DNA of 64,000 nt from Oncomelania hupensis. Its lineage: Eukaryota > Mollusca > Gastropoda > Littorinimorpha > Pomatiopsidae. The stretch spans positions 27,768,110 through 27,832,109 of the forward strand of contig CM072511.1 of the NCBI GenBank assembly GCA_036898135.1, read 5' to 3'. Made by a program: the position numbers and the translations under genes. Shown here in pieces: positions 45,317 through 57,319 of this stretch; positions within the stretch are counted from its first letter, which is position 1; each line of letters starts with the position of its first letter. Below the pieces are notes generated by a model. The model did no database searches. It was not told the origin of the DNA and saw only the letters and a program-made list of their open reading frames with translations.

Positions 45317-46380
45317 GAAAGCATCTTTTATGAAGATCAGGATCTCTTGTATAAAGAACGTTTGTGATGCATTTGCCTTAAATTATATATACTCGAGAAA
45401 GATGTATGTGATAGCCATAAACAGATGTAGGATACGACAATGACCTACCTACACGTAGCTTATTAATTGATTTAAATTTGCCTTATGCTGAAGAAAATGT
45501 TAGTGATGATGCATAATTATCTTGTTTTTGCTCTTCAACACTAGGAACTTGCAACTTTAGACTTGGTCTTCTGAGTCAAAATTTACTACCTTTGAAGAAC
45601 AAGAAAAATTTCCGAGTGGATTTTGTCCCGTATCCAATACCAAGGTAATTTAGGAAAATATAAGATCAACAAGTAAGCAAAATCAATTGAAGAGTACTCA
45701 AAGAATCCAGTTTCTCTGTAGTGTCATAAGTGTCAGTTAGTGAATGTTAAATAGCATGTGTGCTATCTATCGTGATCAGGGTCAGCAGATGGTTGTTTTT
45801 CTTTATGCTTTATGATGGTTTTGTTCATATAGGGTGTGGTTTTTTCTTGATGTTGTGTTTGTGATGCATAGATTTTTGAACATTAGTTATGAGTTGGTTT
45901 TTCCCCTCAAATCATCGAGTAAATTGTAAAGTGTCTAAACCAAAAGTTACCTCGTTTTCAAAGATGCTAACTTACATGAGGTGAAATAAATGTTTTGAAT
46001 GTTACATTCTTAGTATCACAGCATGCATGACTATGTGGCAGGTTTACTTACTTGTGTTGTAATTTAGTGTTTGTCACTTCTTCTGGTTTTTTCAACCCAC
46101 AGGTGAAGTTAATTATTTAATTTCCTTGAATGCTTTTTTTCCCATGACAGTTATCTTTGTATTTCTTTTGAAATACATACGGATATTTTATAATGCATAC
46201 ATTTGCAAGATTTCGATATCCTCATGGTAGAAACATGACTTGACAGTATATATACTTCATATTGTGTCTACACACTCACACATTCTGTGTACCTTAAGTT
46301 TTGCTCAGTGGATATTTTGTTAAATTCGAAGTGTTCTTATTTTCATATTTATATAATAAAGATCAGATGTAAGTTTTTCA
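45317..46380 (+). other. Probable 3' UTR of the transporter locus
   Basis: AATAAA hexamers at 45,985-45,990 and 46,355-46,360 could end C3 transcripts. No coding similarity in this interval. Confidence 0.4.
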
Positions 46381-46732
46381 AAAGGTAAAAGCTCTTTGGA
46401 ATAGTAATTCTTTTATGACCAGTTTCAGTTGAGCCTTACTAATTATTTGTTGCTGTTGTTTTGCCACTTTCATGTAACCTTTAGCTGTTGAGACGGGCAA
46501 TAACCAAATTTTCAGATGTATACACCTATCATGAAAACCCTTTAAGTTTACAAAATCTTCACATTGATTAAGACGATAGTCTACAACAACAAGAACAAGC
46601 ACTTTTTTTTAGAGCCAGTTTGAACCTAAATTGAACAGAAAGTAAATAATATCAAACACACACATTAAAAAATCAAATTTGCTTTGATTGTTTTGAAACA
46701 CGTCTTCTCCAAACATTTTTGCAAATTTATGC

Positions 46733-47215
46733 GTGATGAATCCTAAATAGTCCAAAAAAAGAAATGTTGGTCCATCCGTCTGTCCTCTGTTTGTCCAAAA
46801 CTTGCAAGTGGATTAATATCCCAGAACCTATTTTAACTTTCACAACCAAACTTGGTAAGATGGTTTATACACCCATAAGATCTCATAAATGATCAGTGTA
46901 TGAATGACTTCACTTCAAGGTCACGGGGATCAATAGGAGTATAGCCTCTGCGTCCTCTGTGTGGGATGCCTTTATTGTAAAGTGACTGGCTGGTGGAGTG
47001 CCTTCAGTGTTACCAGTAGGATCGTTTCAGCAGATCTTTTATACGGATCAGGGGTGAGTCCTCTTTCAACCAAGTTGTGGTCCTGATTCTGCAGCCTTGA
47101 TTCTGCTCTTTGCAGTTCGCTGGACCCTGTAAGCAATGAATAACTAAATTCCAGGTCAAGGTCACAGGGTCAACAAATTTTAGTTTAAAAAATTACAATT
47201 TTTCACAACTTATAA
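46733..47215 (-). repeat. TGACCTTGA-rich repeat fragment split by a retroposon
   Basis: Minus-oriented copy of the repeat found in the GOT1 introns (CTTGCAAGTGGATTAATATC, CCAAACTTGGTAAGATGGTT). Interrupted at 46,935-47,146 by a subfamily B retroposon copy, with an imperfect duplication around GGTCAC(A/G)GGG. Confidence 0.6.
46935..47146 (+). mobile_element. 0.7 kb retroposon, subfamily B, 5'-truncated
   Basis: From GCCTCTGCGTCCTCTGTG through GATCGTTTCAGCAGATC to CTGGACCCTGTAAGCAATGA and the ATAACTAA tail. Confidence 0.65.
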
Positions 47216-47248
47216 TTCTTTATATATATATATTAGTTAGTTAGTTAG

Positions 47249-47572
47249 TTAGTGTTATTATTTAGCAATGTAGGCATTTTATATTTATGTGTTGTATTGA
47301 TATTTTATAATGGTGCCTATATTCTATTTTGTTTTTGTAATTGGGGGTTCGATAAATTAGAGTATTATCTCAGCGTCCCCTGCGTGGGATGCCTTTATTG
47401 TACAGTGACCGGCTGGTGGAGTGCCTTCAGTGTTACCACTGGGGTTGTTTCGGCAGATCTTTCATGCGGATAAGGGGTGAACCCTCTTTCAGCCAAGTTG
47501 TGGTCTTGATTTTGTGGTCCTGATTCAGCTCTTTGCAGTCCGCTGGACCCTGTAAGCAATGAAAAACTAATT
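47249..47572 (+). mobile_element. 0.7 kb retroposon, subfamily B, 5'-truncated
   Basis: Starts GTTATTATTTAGCAATGTAG directly after (TTAG)n and ends CTGGACCCTGTAAGCAATGA plus an AAAACTAA tail. Copies the 3' half of the family. Confidence 0.65.
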
Positions 47573-48120
47573 CAGGCATCATGCCTGCGATCTCTTGATG
47601 TTTATTATAACTTGCCAGGTGTTCTCGCTCTGTGATTTTGTTATGTTCAAATAAAGTATTAAAAGCAAGTGTTCAACAATAATTTACACTTGAGAGGAAA
47701 GTTTATTTTATGTTGTAAATTTATTAACCCTTTCACCGCCAATGGTGATTGTAGGAAGAGAGCTGATGTTGCATGTCTGTGACAAGACTAAACATGGGAG
47801 AGACTCGTTAGTGGCCATGGGTCAAATGCCACTTTGGTGCTTGGCCTTACACAAACTCTATTGAATATTTGATGTGTGTAGGTGCGCGAACAGTGTGGTT
47901 CTGGACAGCTAGCACTGTGAATGTCTGTGATTACAGAAAGCTTGTGGTGAAAGGGTTAAAGTCATATAAATATGTGATGACGACGTCTGCCCTCTTTCAA
48001 CCAAGTTGTGGTCCTGATTCGGCTCTTTACAGTCGTCTGGACCCTATAAACAATGACTAACCCCCTACCCCTACTTTTATGAACCCAGCAAGGGTGTACC
48101 AGGAATTTTTGTGTAAATTG
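47573..48120. other. Spacer with a retroposon tail fragment
   Basis: 47,990-48,062 is a subfamily B tail (CCTCTTTCAACCAAGTTGTG, then GGACCCTATAAACAATGACT). The rest is not recognised. Confidence 0.5.
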
Positions 48121-49145
48121 TATCTCCTATCCTATTCTATCCCATAACTCTGAGGTCGTAGGGGCACCACAGATGATCGTTTAACCAGCGTACTCCATCT
48201 TTCCCTGTCCTCAGCAACCCTGATGGTTTCGCTCAGTGTCAAACCAGTCCATTTTCGAATGTTGTCCTCCCACCTCTTTTTTTAATCTCCCTCTTCTTCT
48301 ACCTCCTTGCACTGTGCCTTGCATGATGGTCTTTGCAAGACCTGATGATCTCGTGACGTGGCCATACCATCGGAGTTTCCATTTTTTCACCACTGTGAGC
48401 AGGTCATCGTGTTGTCCAATGACTTGTGTGATGGTCTGTTGGACTTCGTCGTTGGTGATGTGCTAGGTATAGGAAATGCCCAGAAGTCTTCTGTAGCACC
48501 TCATCTCCATGCTTTGTAGTCTTCGTTGTAGATCTGCTGGGAGGGTCCATGTTTCGCAAGCGTATAGGAAAATGGAGATGACAACAGAGCGCAGCAGTCT
48601 TACTTGGAATGTAGGCTGATGGTCCTATCTTTCCAAATTGGCTTCAACCTCGCCAGGGCAGCAGTTGTTTGTGCGATCCTGGAGAGGACTTCCTGTCGGG
48701 AACCATTGTCTGATACAATGGCTCCTAAATATTCGAAGCTATGCAGTGTGTGGAGGGATTGGCCTTGGACTTTGATGTCCATGTTGATGCCATTGGTGTT
48801 GTTGGTCATCATTTTGGTCTTCTCTGCACTTATTTCCATTCCATAGGCTCTGGAGATGGTATCAAGCCTCTGTACCAGCTGTTCAAGTTCTTGTTCCTCT
48901 CCAGCCAATCTATCAATGTGATCTGCAAAACGAAGGTTGGAGATTGCTCTACCCCCTATGCCGACTGTGCCTTCGTGATCTGCAAGGGCATCTGACATGA
49001 TTCGCTCTAGGAAGATGTTAAAGAGTGTTGGCGAGAGTAGACATCCCTGATGCACACAGATTGTTGTTCTGAACCAGTTTCCGATGGCGCTGTTGTGGAC
49101 TGCACTGGTAGCCTTGTCATACAGACTTTTAACGACTTCAATAAT
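48121..49145 (-). mobile_element. LINE family X, longest copy (RT motif B to 3' tail)
   Basis: Minus strand: QGCLLSPTLFNIFLERIMSD (motif B), SNLRFADHIDRLAGEEQELE (catalytic box FADH, so one Asp is lost), YGMEISAEKTKMMTNNTNGI (motif D), EYLGAIVSDNGSRQEVLSRI. After a frameshift, KLRWYGHVTRSSGLAKTIMQ. The tail TCCTATCCTATTC lies at the plus-left end. Inactive. Confidence 0.85.
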
Positions 49146-49702
49146 TTTAGTATCCCCACTTTCTGGAAATTTAGTGCTTTTAATTCCCCACTGTCACATT
49201 CTCCTTTGTTCTTTCTCATTCCTACTCTGTTCTATCAATCTACTATAATATCTTCTTCTTCTCTAGACCAAGTCACCTACCTTTTTTTCTTGAAAACTCT
49301 TCCCAAACTCCTCATTTTGTGTATGAGATCTTTTGGGTCAGCTTTGGAGTATTGGACTCCTCTGCCAGGTGGTCACTGTGGCTTCCAATGATGTTATTTG
49401 GCAGTGTAGGCATTTTCTATGTGTTTTGTTGCTGTTGTATAATGGTGTTTATATTTTATTTTGTTTTGTAAACAGGGGTTCGATAAATTAAGATTATATC
49501 CTCGGCGTCCCCTGAGTGGGATGCCTTTATTGTAAAGTGACCGGTTGGTGGAGTGCCTTCAGTGTTACCACTAGGGTTGTTTCAGCAGATCTTTCATACG
49601 GATCAGGGGCGAGTCCTCTTTCAACCAAGTTGTGGTGCTAATTTTGTGGTCCTGATTCGGCTCTTTGCAGTCACTGGACCCTGTAAGCAATGAAAACTAA
49701 CT
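49146..49702 (+). mobile_element. 0.7 kb retroposon, subfamily B
   Basis: Abuts the LINE at GTATCCCCACTTTCTGG and continues collinearly to GGACCCTGTAAGCAATGAAA and ACTAACT. Confidence 0.65.
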
Positions 49703-52583
49703 ACTTTTATGATACGACCTGTAGATTAGAAAAGTCCCATTGGTGTGGTTTGTGTATGTGATTCTGTATAATTTTGCCCTGCATCAGGAGCATTTTGACT
49801 GTTGGATCAATTGATTGGTATTGTTGCATTTTCCTTAATGATGTTGGCTTTATTGACTTATTTGTACAGTAAACTATCTTTCCTCATCGTCTTGTTATTA
49901 CATGTGCTGGATGTGCATATTTTAAGGCATTAACTTCCCCTTCGGGTAAGATTATAAATTCAAGGTTTCGGTCTTAGCATGCAATCCATCCCACGAACTT
50001 AACAGATCCTGACATCAATATCCTAAGCAAGGTGTCTGGGTGTCAAACCCTGCACACAAAGGCTGCAAGTGGGTTCTTCAGGCAGCATGAGTTTAGATCG
50101 TGCCAGCTCCCTGAATAGCTCTTGAGTATGATTAAATTAATTAAACTGCTAATTGTGGATTTTCTGTAATCAAAAATGAAAATTTTCAGTGAGAACTGTT
50201 TGCGCTGTTTTTGATTGGTTGACCATGTGAATCTTGCAGGAACTTAAAAAAAAATTGTTAAAATTTCATTTATGTTTTTTCAACTTTCATTTCAAACTAA
50301 GCTTATTTCAGATATGTTAACAAAGCTTACACATAGCTAATAAAATAGTATTGATACGATGCGAGTGGGAGTTTTTTTAAAATTAATTTTACTAATTAAA
50401 TTTTGTGTATGAAATTGTCTGAAATGTGGTCCTTCACTTTTTGTTTGTGATACGTTCATATGGAGATAAAAAATTATATTTTTAAAAAGGATAATCCAAT
50501 TACTATATTGTAAAATATTGCAGCGCTTGTTTATGTAAGAATATTCACTGGTAACCAGAAAGGGCGTATGATATGAAAATGAGGTTTATAAATTACTTAT
50601 TTCAATGTTTGTTAAATTTTATTTTTAAAATTTAAAAAAAAAAGGATTCTACATGTATTTTGTAGTTTTTACTCTTATTATGTTTGTGCTGTTCGAGTGT
50701 GTGTACAATAATTGCATTCTCAAACTTGCACAGTAACATCATACCACTGTTGACGGATTTATCTGTCACTTTTATTCTCATTCGCCAAGTCATGTATACA
50801 AAATTACAACAATCGCACAACATTTCACTTTTTTTTTCTTTCTCCTACTTCTGTAACGCACAAGCTTTTTTACCATACACACCGTGTACTTAAGCAATCC
50901 GTAAAACCATTTTCTCTTATCACGCAAAAATCTTTGCTCGAAATTAACACCAGAGCAATTTAAACATCATGATGCCCTTTTCTTGCTCCAATTCACGGAT
51001 TTATCAGACTTTCTGCTTTTCACATACTAAAATTATTATGGGGAAAAAGCTTCAAACAAAGAAACAAATTTTTTTGTTTTAAGTGTGCAGCAGTCAATAT
51101 TTTCTGCACAGCATTCTGCTAAGCAGCAGGAAGTTCAAACGTCTCTCTCGCACAAAGTAGACTTATATTCATATAGCGTTTTTGTTCAACATACAAAACA
51201 TTACAAAAACAAGTCATCAAAACCACAAACACACTGTATACACATACACACAAAACAAAACAACTTACAAACATGACCAAGACGGTCAAAACCTCACACA
51301 AAACAAATTTTAAAAAAAAGAGACGAACATAATTATGATGGACAGTGTTAACAAATGCACGCACACACATCCAAAGTGATGCACACATGTGCCAACCAAA
51401 ACTCTTTAAAACAATGGCACAACTAAACCAAACATTCCTTTTCATCATTCAAGAAGATTACTAAAGCAACCGTAATGTAAAATTTAAAAAAACACACACA
51501 AAAACAACCACCAATAACTGAAAAAGGTAACCCCAAAATAAATTGACTCAAAACATTGTTGCATATGAAAATAACAAGAATGTTTACTGGCGGTGTTGAT
51601 GCCAGCACAAAAGCAAATATATATCAAACTGCTGCCATGCTGGAGGTTAAAAAAAAGTCAATTTGATAGGGTAACAAAAGTAAAATTCATTCTGAACAAC
51701 TGTAAGAAGATATCTTTACCTTGTTTGTCATCAAAGTTCTCGAGTCAGACCGAGTTTTGGTTTTCTGGAAAAACTAAGGACCAAACGATGGTCACATTTT
51801 GAACATACACACACACACACACTACAATACATGACATGCAACACCCCCTCCTCCCTCCCCCTCCTTGCCGTTTATCAGAATGAAACCTATAGCTATAGTA
51901 CTGACACAAACAAAAGACAACAAATCAAGTGTCCCAAAAACAAATCTGTCCATAAACAGCCAATTCCCCTCCTTTATTTTTTTTAAAAAAGGGAGGTAAT
52001 ATATATAACCTAATCGCCATGGGATTATTTTCAAGCACACTCCAGTGTGCACTTCTAACCCTCCCATGGACTCTGCCCATTAGCTCTGTTCCCCACCTCC
52101 CACACCCACCCAACAAAAACCAAAACGCTGTCAACACATGCAGCCTGGCAAATGTTGATAAGTCTCGAGGTACAGCTGCTGGGATTAGATAAACTAGATG
52201 CCAGTTGCCATGAAAACATATGGCATTGCCAAGAAGATAGATTCATCTATGTCAAGAATGTGCCTTTAATGCAACTGTGCAGATTGCAAAGCAGTATTTG
52301 ATAATCCACTTTAGGCTTCAAACATGGCCAATGCTACCTTAATTACATGTTAACACAACTACAGTCATTTCAAGAAAAATGCACATATGAATCACATGAA
52401 CCTGCGTGCAATATTCTATATCAAAACTGATGTAGGTCTTAAAGTAACATGTTGAACAATTTAAGACTTGAAGCTCCATAATCATCATGTAACAATGAAC
52501 ATTCATGTTTGATCAAATAACCAAAGTCAAACATCCAGATTGATGTAAAGTACAGGGCATTATTAACCAATTAACTAAGTAGA
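49703..52583. other. Gene-poor stretch
   Basis: No gene recognised. CA-rich short repeats occur at 51,181-51,300 and 51,811-51,824. Open frames are AT-driven. Confidence 0.45.
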
Positions 52584-53036
52584 ATGGATCGGGGATAGCA
52601 AAAATGAAAGTGGATCCTCAACCGCGCAGCGGTAGATAACACAAAGCCATTTGTATTATAAATAGGAAGGGTGGAATCAGACAATGTCTTTGGCGAAACG
52701 AATCGGCCGCTCAAATGGTTTATTCTCAAATCGCGTATGAACAAACATGTTATCTTCCCTTAATTCCAAACGATACAGGCCTGTGACAGGTGAAGGTTCC
52801 GCATATAATAAAATAAGTCTATATCAATGTCTTCCCAGTTATAGGACTGTATTTTAGATATAAATGAAGACATTATAGGTTTGTTGGCGGGCGGGTTGAG
52901 AACAAACTGAGCGGCGGACTTATATCAAAGACGCAGTGCGATCCTACCCTTTTATCTATGATACACGGGCAGTACGCTACCACTGCAACCGCTATGCTAT
53001 ATTTGATCCACTTTCTTTTTGCTATCATGGATCCTT
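52584..53036. mobile_element. Small inverted-repeat element (MITE-like)
   Basis: About 450 bp. The left end GGATCGGGGATAGCAAAAAT and on to GAAAGTGGATC matches the reverse complement of the right end (GATCCACTTTCTTTTTGCTA, TCATGGATCC). Inner halves also pair (AGCGGTAG with CTACCACTGCAACCGCT). No ORF and no clear target duplication. Confidence 0.55.
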
Positions 53037-53274
53037 TCTACTTGGCTAATTCCCTTGTGTGTAAAGCACCATAACCGGCCTTCAGGTTACTTTGACATTA
53101 TTATGACCTTTGACAACTCATATATTATGAAAAAGAGCTGCTTTAGGGGAGTGATGATGATCCAACACATAAAAGTATTCCACTATCCGACTACAATGTT
53201 CATGGTTTAGGTTCAAGATCAGATTAAGGAAGATACAACATTTGACTTTTGTGTTCCCAGTACTTTGAAATAGT

Positions 53275-53960
53275 CGGGGGTCATCAGCCAAATGTCTGTC
53301 TGTCTGCCAGTTGGTCGGTTCATTGGACACCATATTTCATTCTGAAAATTGAGCACACTTCATAAAAACATTACCTAGGTCAAATGTGCCCTACTGCAGA
53401 TGTAAAGGTCACTGGAGTCATTTTGTCGTTAAACTTGTTTGCTCAATACCTCAAAAAACAGGCTGAATCGACCTGGTTGAGTTTTGGTATACAAGTACTT
53501 CCTCAAATCATGGGCAGTCCTGTTGTCGGTCAGTCCGTCACTCAGAATTTCACTTTTTACTTAACAATACTTTTTTCTTCAAAACACTCTTTCTGCCCTA
53601 TCTCAAGAATAACTGAACCTAAATTCATCATGTTTTTATATTGAGAATACTTAAACTACTGCTAAGCATGTTAGATCATTAATGTACTTTCTCAAAGGTC
53701 AAGATCATTGTGCTTCCTCATTTTCTAAACACGTTTGGCAATTTATTAAAAAATTGGCTGAGCCAATTTACTAATGTTTTCCTTGATTATAGTTCATATA
53801 GTGGCCTATCATTTCATGGCTTGCCATCTTCCCATATTATGTGAAAATAGCTTCCAAGTGTACGTTTTCACAAGAGTGTATGGACTACTGGCCATTTATC
53901 TTGTGTTATAAAACTCTAGAAAAGTTAGATTTTTGGATGAGTACATAGATTCACATTGAA
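53275..53960 (+). repeat. Dispersed repeat shared with 39,165-39,750
   Basis: Common landmarks: GTCATTTTGT, TTGAGTTTTGGTA, CTCAAAGGTCAAG, ATTGTGCTTC. Not coding. Confidence 0.6.
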
Positions 53961-54655
53961 TCATGCATGCAAAGTCAAAAATTGCCAGTTTTCCATAATG
54001 AGAGAAAACAGCACCGTTTTACAACACATTTCTGTGGTAGGAGTAACCTGTCTGATTGGCAAAAGCACGCAGTTGGATCATGACAACCACAGCAGCAGAA
54101 AAAAGGCATCAGCAGCTGAGACAGCAGGATATGATTTAGGAGGTGGAGGAGGAGGATGTCGAATTATCTGGAGATATGGATGTGGATCTCTGACTCATTC
54201 GTTCTTGTTCTTTTTCAGACTTCTGAGCCTGAGTGAATTTCTCCACCTGAAAGTTGTATCATAGGTCAAAAGAATTAGTTTGTCCATCTGAAAGTTGCAT
54301 CAAAAGTAAAGAGAAAATTAAAAATTTATCTCTAAATGTATTATTAATAAGCATACTTACCATGACTCAACATGTACATGTGCAACAATTCTGTCGTTGC
54401 TTAGTAACCGCCCTCATCACGGAAGTTATAATAAAACAAAAACCACAGAGTGGCTTCCCCTCCATCCTGCCATCGAAAGGAGACATCAGATCTTAGCCCC
54501 AAGAAAGCATGCCCCTCGCACCGCCTGCCAGAGACCAGAGCGGTGAGGAAACAAGTCTTTAGCGACAGATCACTAAGGGAAGACAAGCGCAAGGGTTCGA
54601 AGGTAGGCCTTCATAGGAATGCCAGTACAAGGAACAAATCCCAGCCCGGTATTAT

Positions 54656-55156
54656 TCAAGGAGACCTGGCCTGGCGCAGAGCGCATCCTCTGATAACATC
54701 AGATACGATCCGTGAAGAGCAGAGTGGAGCAAAACCAATTTGCGAAAGGGTCGTCTGGATGGCAGACTGGCGCACCCTCAGAGAGGAGGCTGACAAGCCA
54801 TGCGCTGAAGCCAGAAACCCCAGGTGATTAACTATCTCAATCTCAGGAGGTGAGGATGGATCAAAGTGCTTCGAATGGCACCAGCCGATCGAACGCTTCC
54901 AATGCGAAGCGTACACCCCTTTTGTGGAAGTTCGGTGCGCCTCCTCTAACAGAGAAAGCACGAGATGCCTGAGCGACTTATGAGATCGTCCGACAGTAGC
55001 CATGCCCGAAATGGAAGGTTTTGAGCCAACCGTACCGGAAATGTCTCTTCCGGAACCGGAAACAGAAGGTACGCAGCCAATCGCCCCAGCTGTGGGTATC
55101 CCCGGACTAGCAACGGAAGGTATGCAGCCAGCAGCACCGTACCTAGAGAATTCCAA
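54656..55156 (-). pseudogene. Tyrosine recombinase, core-binding domain only
   Basis: 166-codon minus-strand frame with a proline/glycine-rich linker, then LLEEAHRTSTKGVYASHWKR, GWCHSKHFDPSS, LGFLASAHGLSASSLRVRQS and SDVIRGCALRQARSP. This is the SAM-like N-terminal domain pattern of DIRS/Ngaro recombinases. The catalytic R-H-R-Y domain that should follow is absent. Confidence 0.55.
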
Positions 55157-55257
55157 ACCTCTTCCATGGCCAAAAGAAGAAAGGATTGGAGGTTGGCTGA
55201 AGGAAGCCGTTGCAGTACCGGAAGTAAGGTAGGCCAGTACATTACCTTACATGATTA

Positions 55258-56520
55258 TTGCTTTAGGTCCAGCGGACTCTTCCGAGCCAAATCAGGACCA
55301 GAGAGACGTTGTCTTAAAATGTTATAAAGTGGTTCAAATCTTAAAAAATAGACCTGTTACTCTTAAATACTCAAACAAACTTTCACATGACACCTTTTTA
55401 AAAGTCTTCTTTAAAACTGATGTGTTAAAAATACGTTCTCTTTCCTCAATCAAATCACTAAATTCGGTCTTACCAATAGAATCCAAAACAAAACGACATG
55501 GTTTATATGCGATTAAACAAACCAACATCATGTAAAAATTGAAACAAGTGTTGACCATTACATACTTTAAAAATCTTTTTGAAAGGTATTGAACCAAAAT
55601 ATGTTTCTCTTTTATCAAGCAGGTCAGCACATTTAGACATGAAATGGCGAACAGAAAAGGATTTATCACATGCAAAGCACCACGGTGGTTCTTCTCCTTT
55701 TAACAGGAAACTGTGGGTTACATAAGTATGCCCAATATGAAGGCGAGACAAAACTGTTTCTTCTTTGCGAGTGGATGCAAAGTTAAGCAAATAATCCGAC
55801 AAATCGGGAAGAATTTGAAATAATTTGTTGTTGATATGGTTAGACCAGTCAGTCTGCCACAGTCGTTTACAATAAGATCCAGTCATACAACGTAGGTTAG
55901 AGTAGGGCACAAACTGAAAAATCTCTGGAGGGAATTCGAGATGCAGAGCATCTTTAGCCGCTTTGTCCACTGCAATATTGCCGCGGATGCCCATGTGACC
56001 AGGGACCCACATAACAACTATCTTTTTACCCTCAGAAACAAGTTGTGTATGGAGGTCATGGATCTCTGCCAGAAAAGGGTGTGATATCTTTCTCATAGAA
56101 AGAGCCTGGAGTGCTGACAGTGAATCAGACATGATTAAAAATAAGGTTCTTTTGGATTGATAAACCCGTTTTAGAGCTAGATGAATTGCCTTGAGCTCAA
56201 CTGTATAAACAGAACAAAAATCAGGTAGACACTGTTGCAAAGGCTGGTCTAGATGTCTCTCAGAGACCGACGCAGCAGCAACTGTGTCGCCTTTCTTTGA
56301 CCCATCTGTAAAAAGCTTTTCATATCCTGTATATAAAGCACACTGTTCTAAATAGAGCTGGTTATAGAGGGTTTCAGATGTATTGTTTTTAAGGAAAGCG
56401 GACAATTGCCAATTAATGTTTGGGATACATAATTTCCATGGAGGAACTTCAGTCCGAAGCTCATCATCGTTGATGGAAGCAACATTGATAGGTAGGGCAG
56501 TGAGCCCACCCCAGAAACTG
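55258..56520 (-). mobile_element. RNase-H-encoding LINE, 5'-truncated (I-like)
   Basis: Minus-strand frame ending at 55,503: RNase H core KLFTDGSKKGDTVAAASVSE, SVYTVELKAIHLALKR, LIMSDSLSALQAL, VMWVPGHMGIRGNIAVDKAA, i.e. the D-E-D-H/D set. Then LSRLHIGHTYVTHSFLLKGE and a C-x2-C-x7-H-x4-C knuckle (CFACDKSFSVRHFMSKC), as at the end of I/Jockey-type polymerases, ending FLHDVGLFNRI. A related tail (LFEYLRVTGLFFKI) follows in the 3' region. At 55,258-55,303 it ends with bases identical over 42 nt to the 3' end of the 0.7 kb retroposon. Confidence 0.8.
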
Positions 56521-57319
56521 CGCCCCCGACAGCAGCTGGACCCAACGCTCTCAACACAGCACGAAGGGTAGCCACTTCTTCTAATGCCAAAGGTGCCGAC
56601 CATGATGGATTCCCTCCACACGTGTAAGAGTCAACGCGAGAGACAGAAAAGCTCTCATGACGACGGAACGGGGAGAACTCCGAAGAGGCACTCTCCCGTT
56701 TCTGGCCCAAATCCCCCTGAACCAGAAACAGCTCTTCGGCCACCCTTGCAAAAGCGTGCGCCCGTCTGGAAAGCTCACAGCTACAAGAGAAGACCCTGGC
56801 AGGGGGGAACAAGTTGTAAGAGGCTCCAAAACCACCATAGCGGGCGACACCTTCAAGGACTTCGCACTGGAAGTCGAACGAGAACTAGCGGACCTGCTAG
56901 AAGAAACAGGTACTGCAGACACCGGTGCACAAGAGGACTTACCTTTTTTAATGAGCGGAGATGGTTTAGGAGGCCCAGAGGGGGAAGTAGGGAGAGGCGA
57001 ACCACTGCGCTTAGCAGCGCGACACTCGACCATCGTCCACCAGTAGGATAAACTCACCAAAGCTAACGCTCATCTGAGGACAAACAACCTTCCCAAAGGG
57101 AAAAAGCAAACCGTATCTTACCGCAGGCAAGGTCACAGGAAATCTAAAACAAGCGCAACTAAACACGCCAAAAACGAACTAAGTCAAGACAAATCCCGAA
57201 AAGCACAAGTGCAGAGAGCGGAGAACATGTCTGAACCAAGCAGACACCAGAAAAGATCTGAGCTATCAGGGCTGGCTGTAAGCTACAAGCAGCCAGTTTG
57301 CACGCTTGGCACGTGATTA
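56521..57319. other. GC-richer interior of the DIRS-like element
   Basis: Several overlapping open frames on both strands (56,584-57,060). None shows a motif I recognise. It may be the remains of a gag-like region, given its position at the end opposite the recombinase. Confidence 0.3.
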
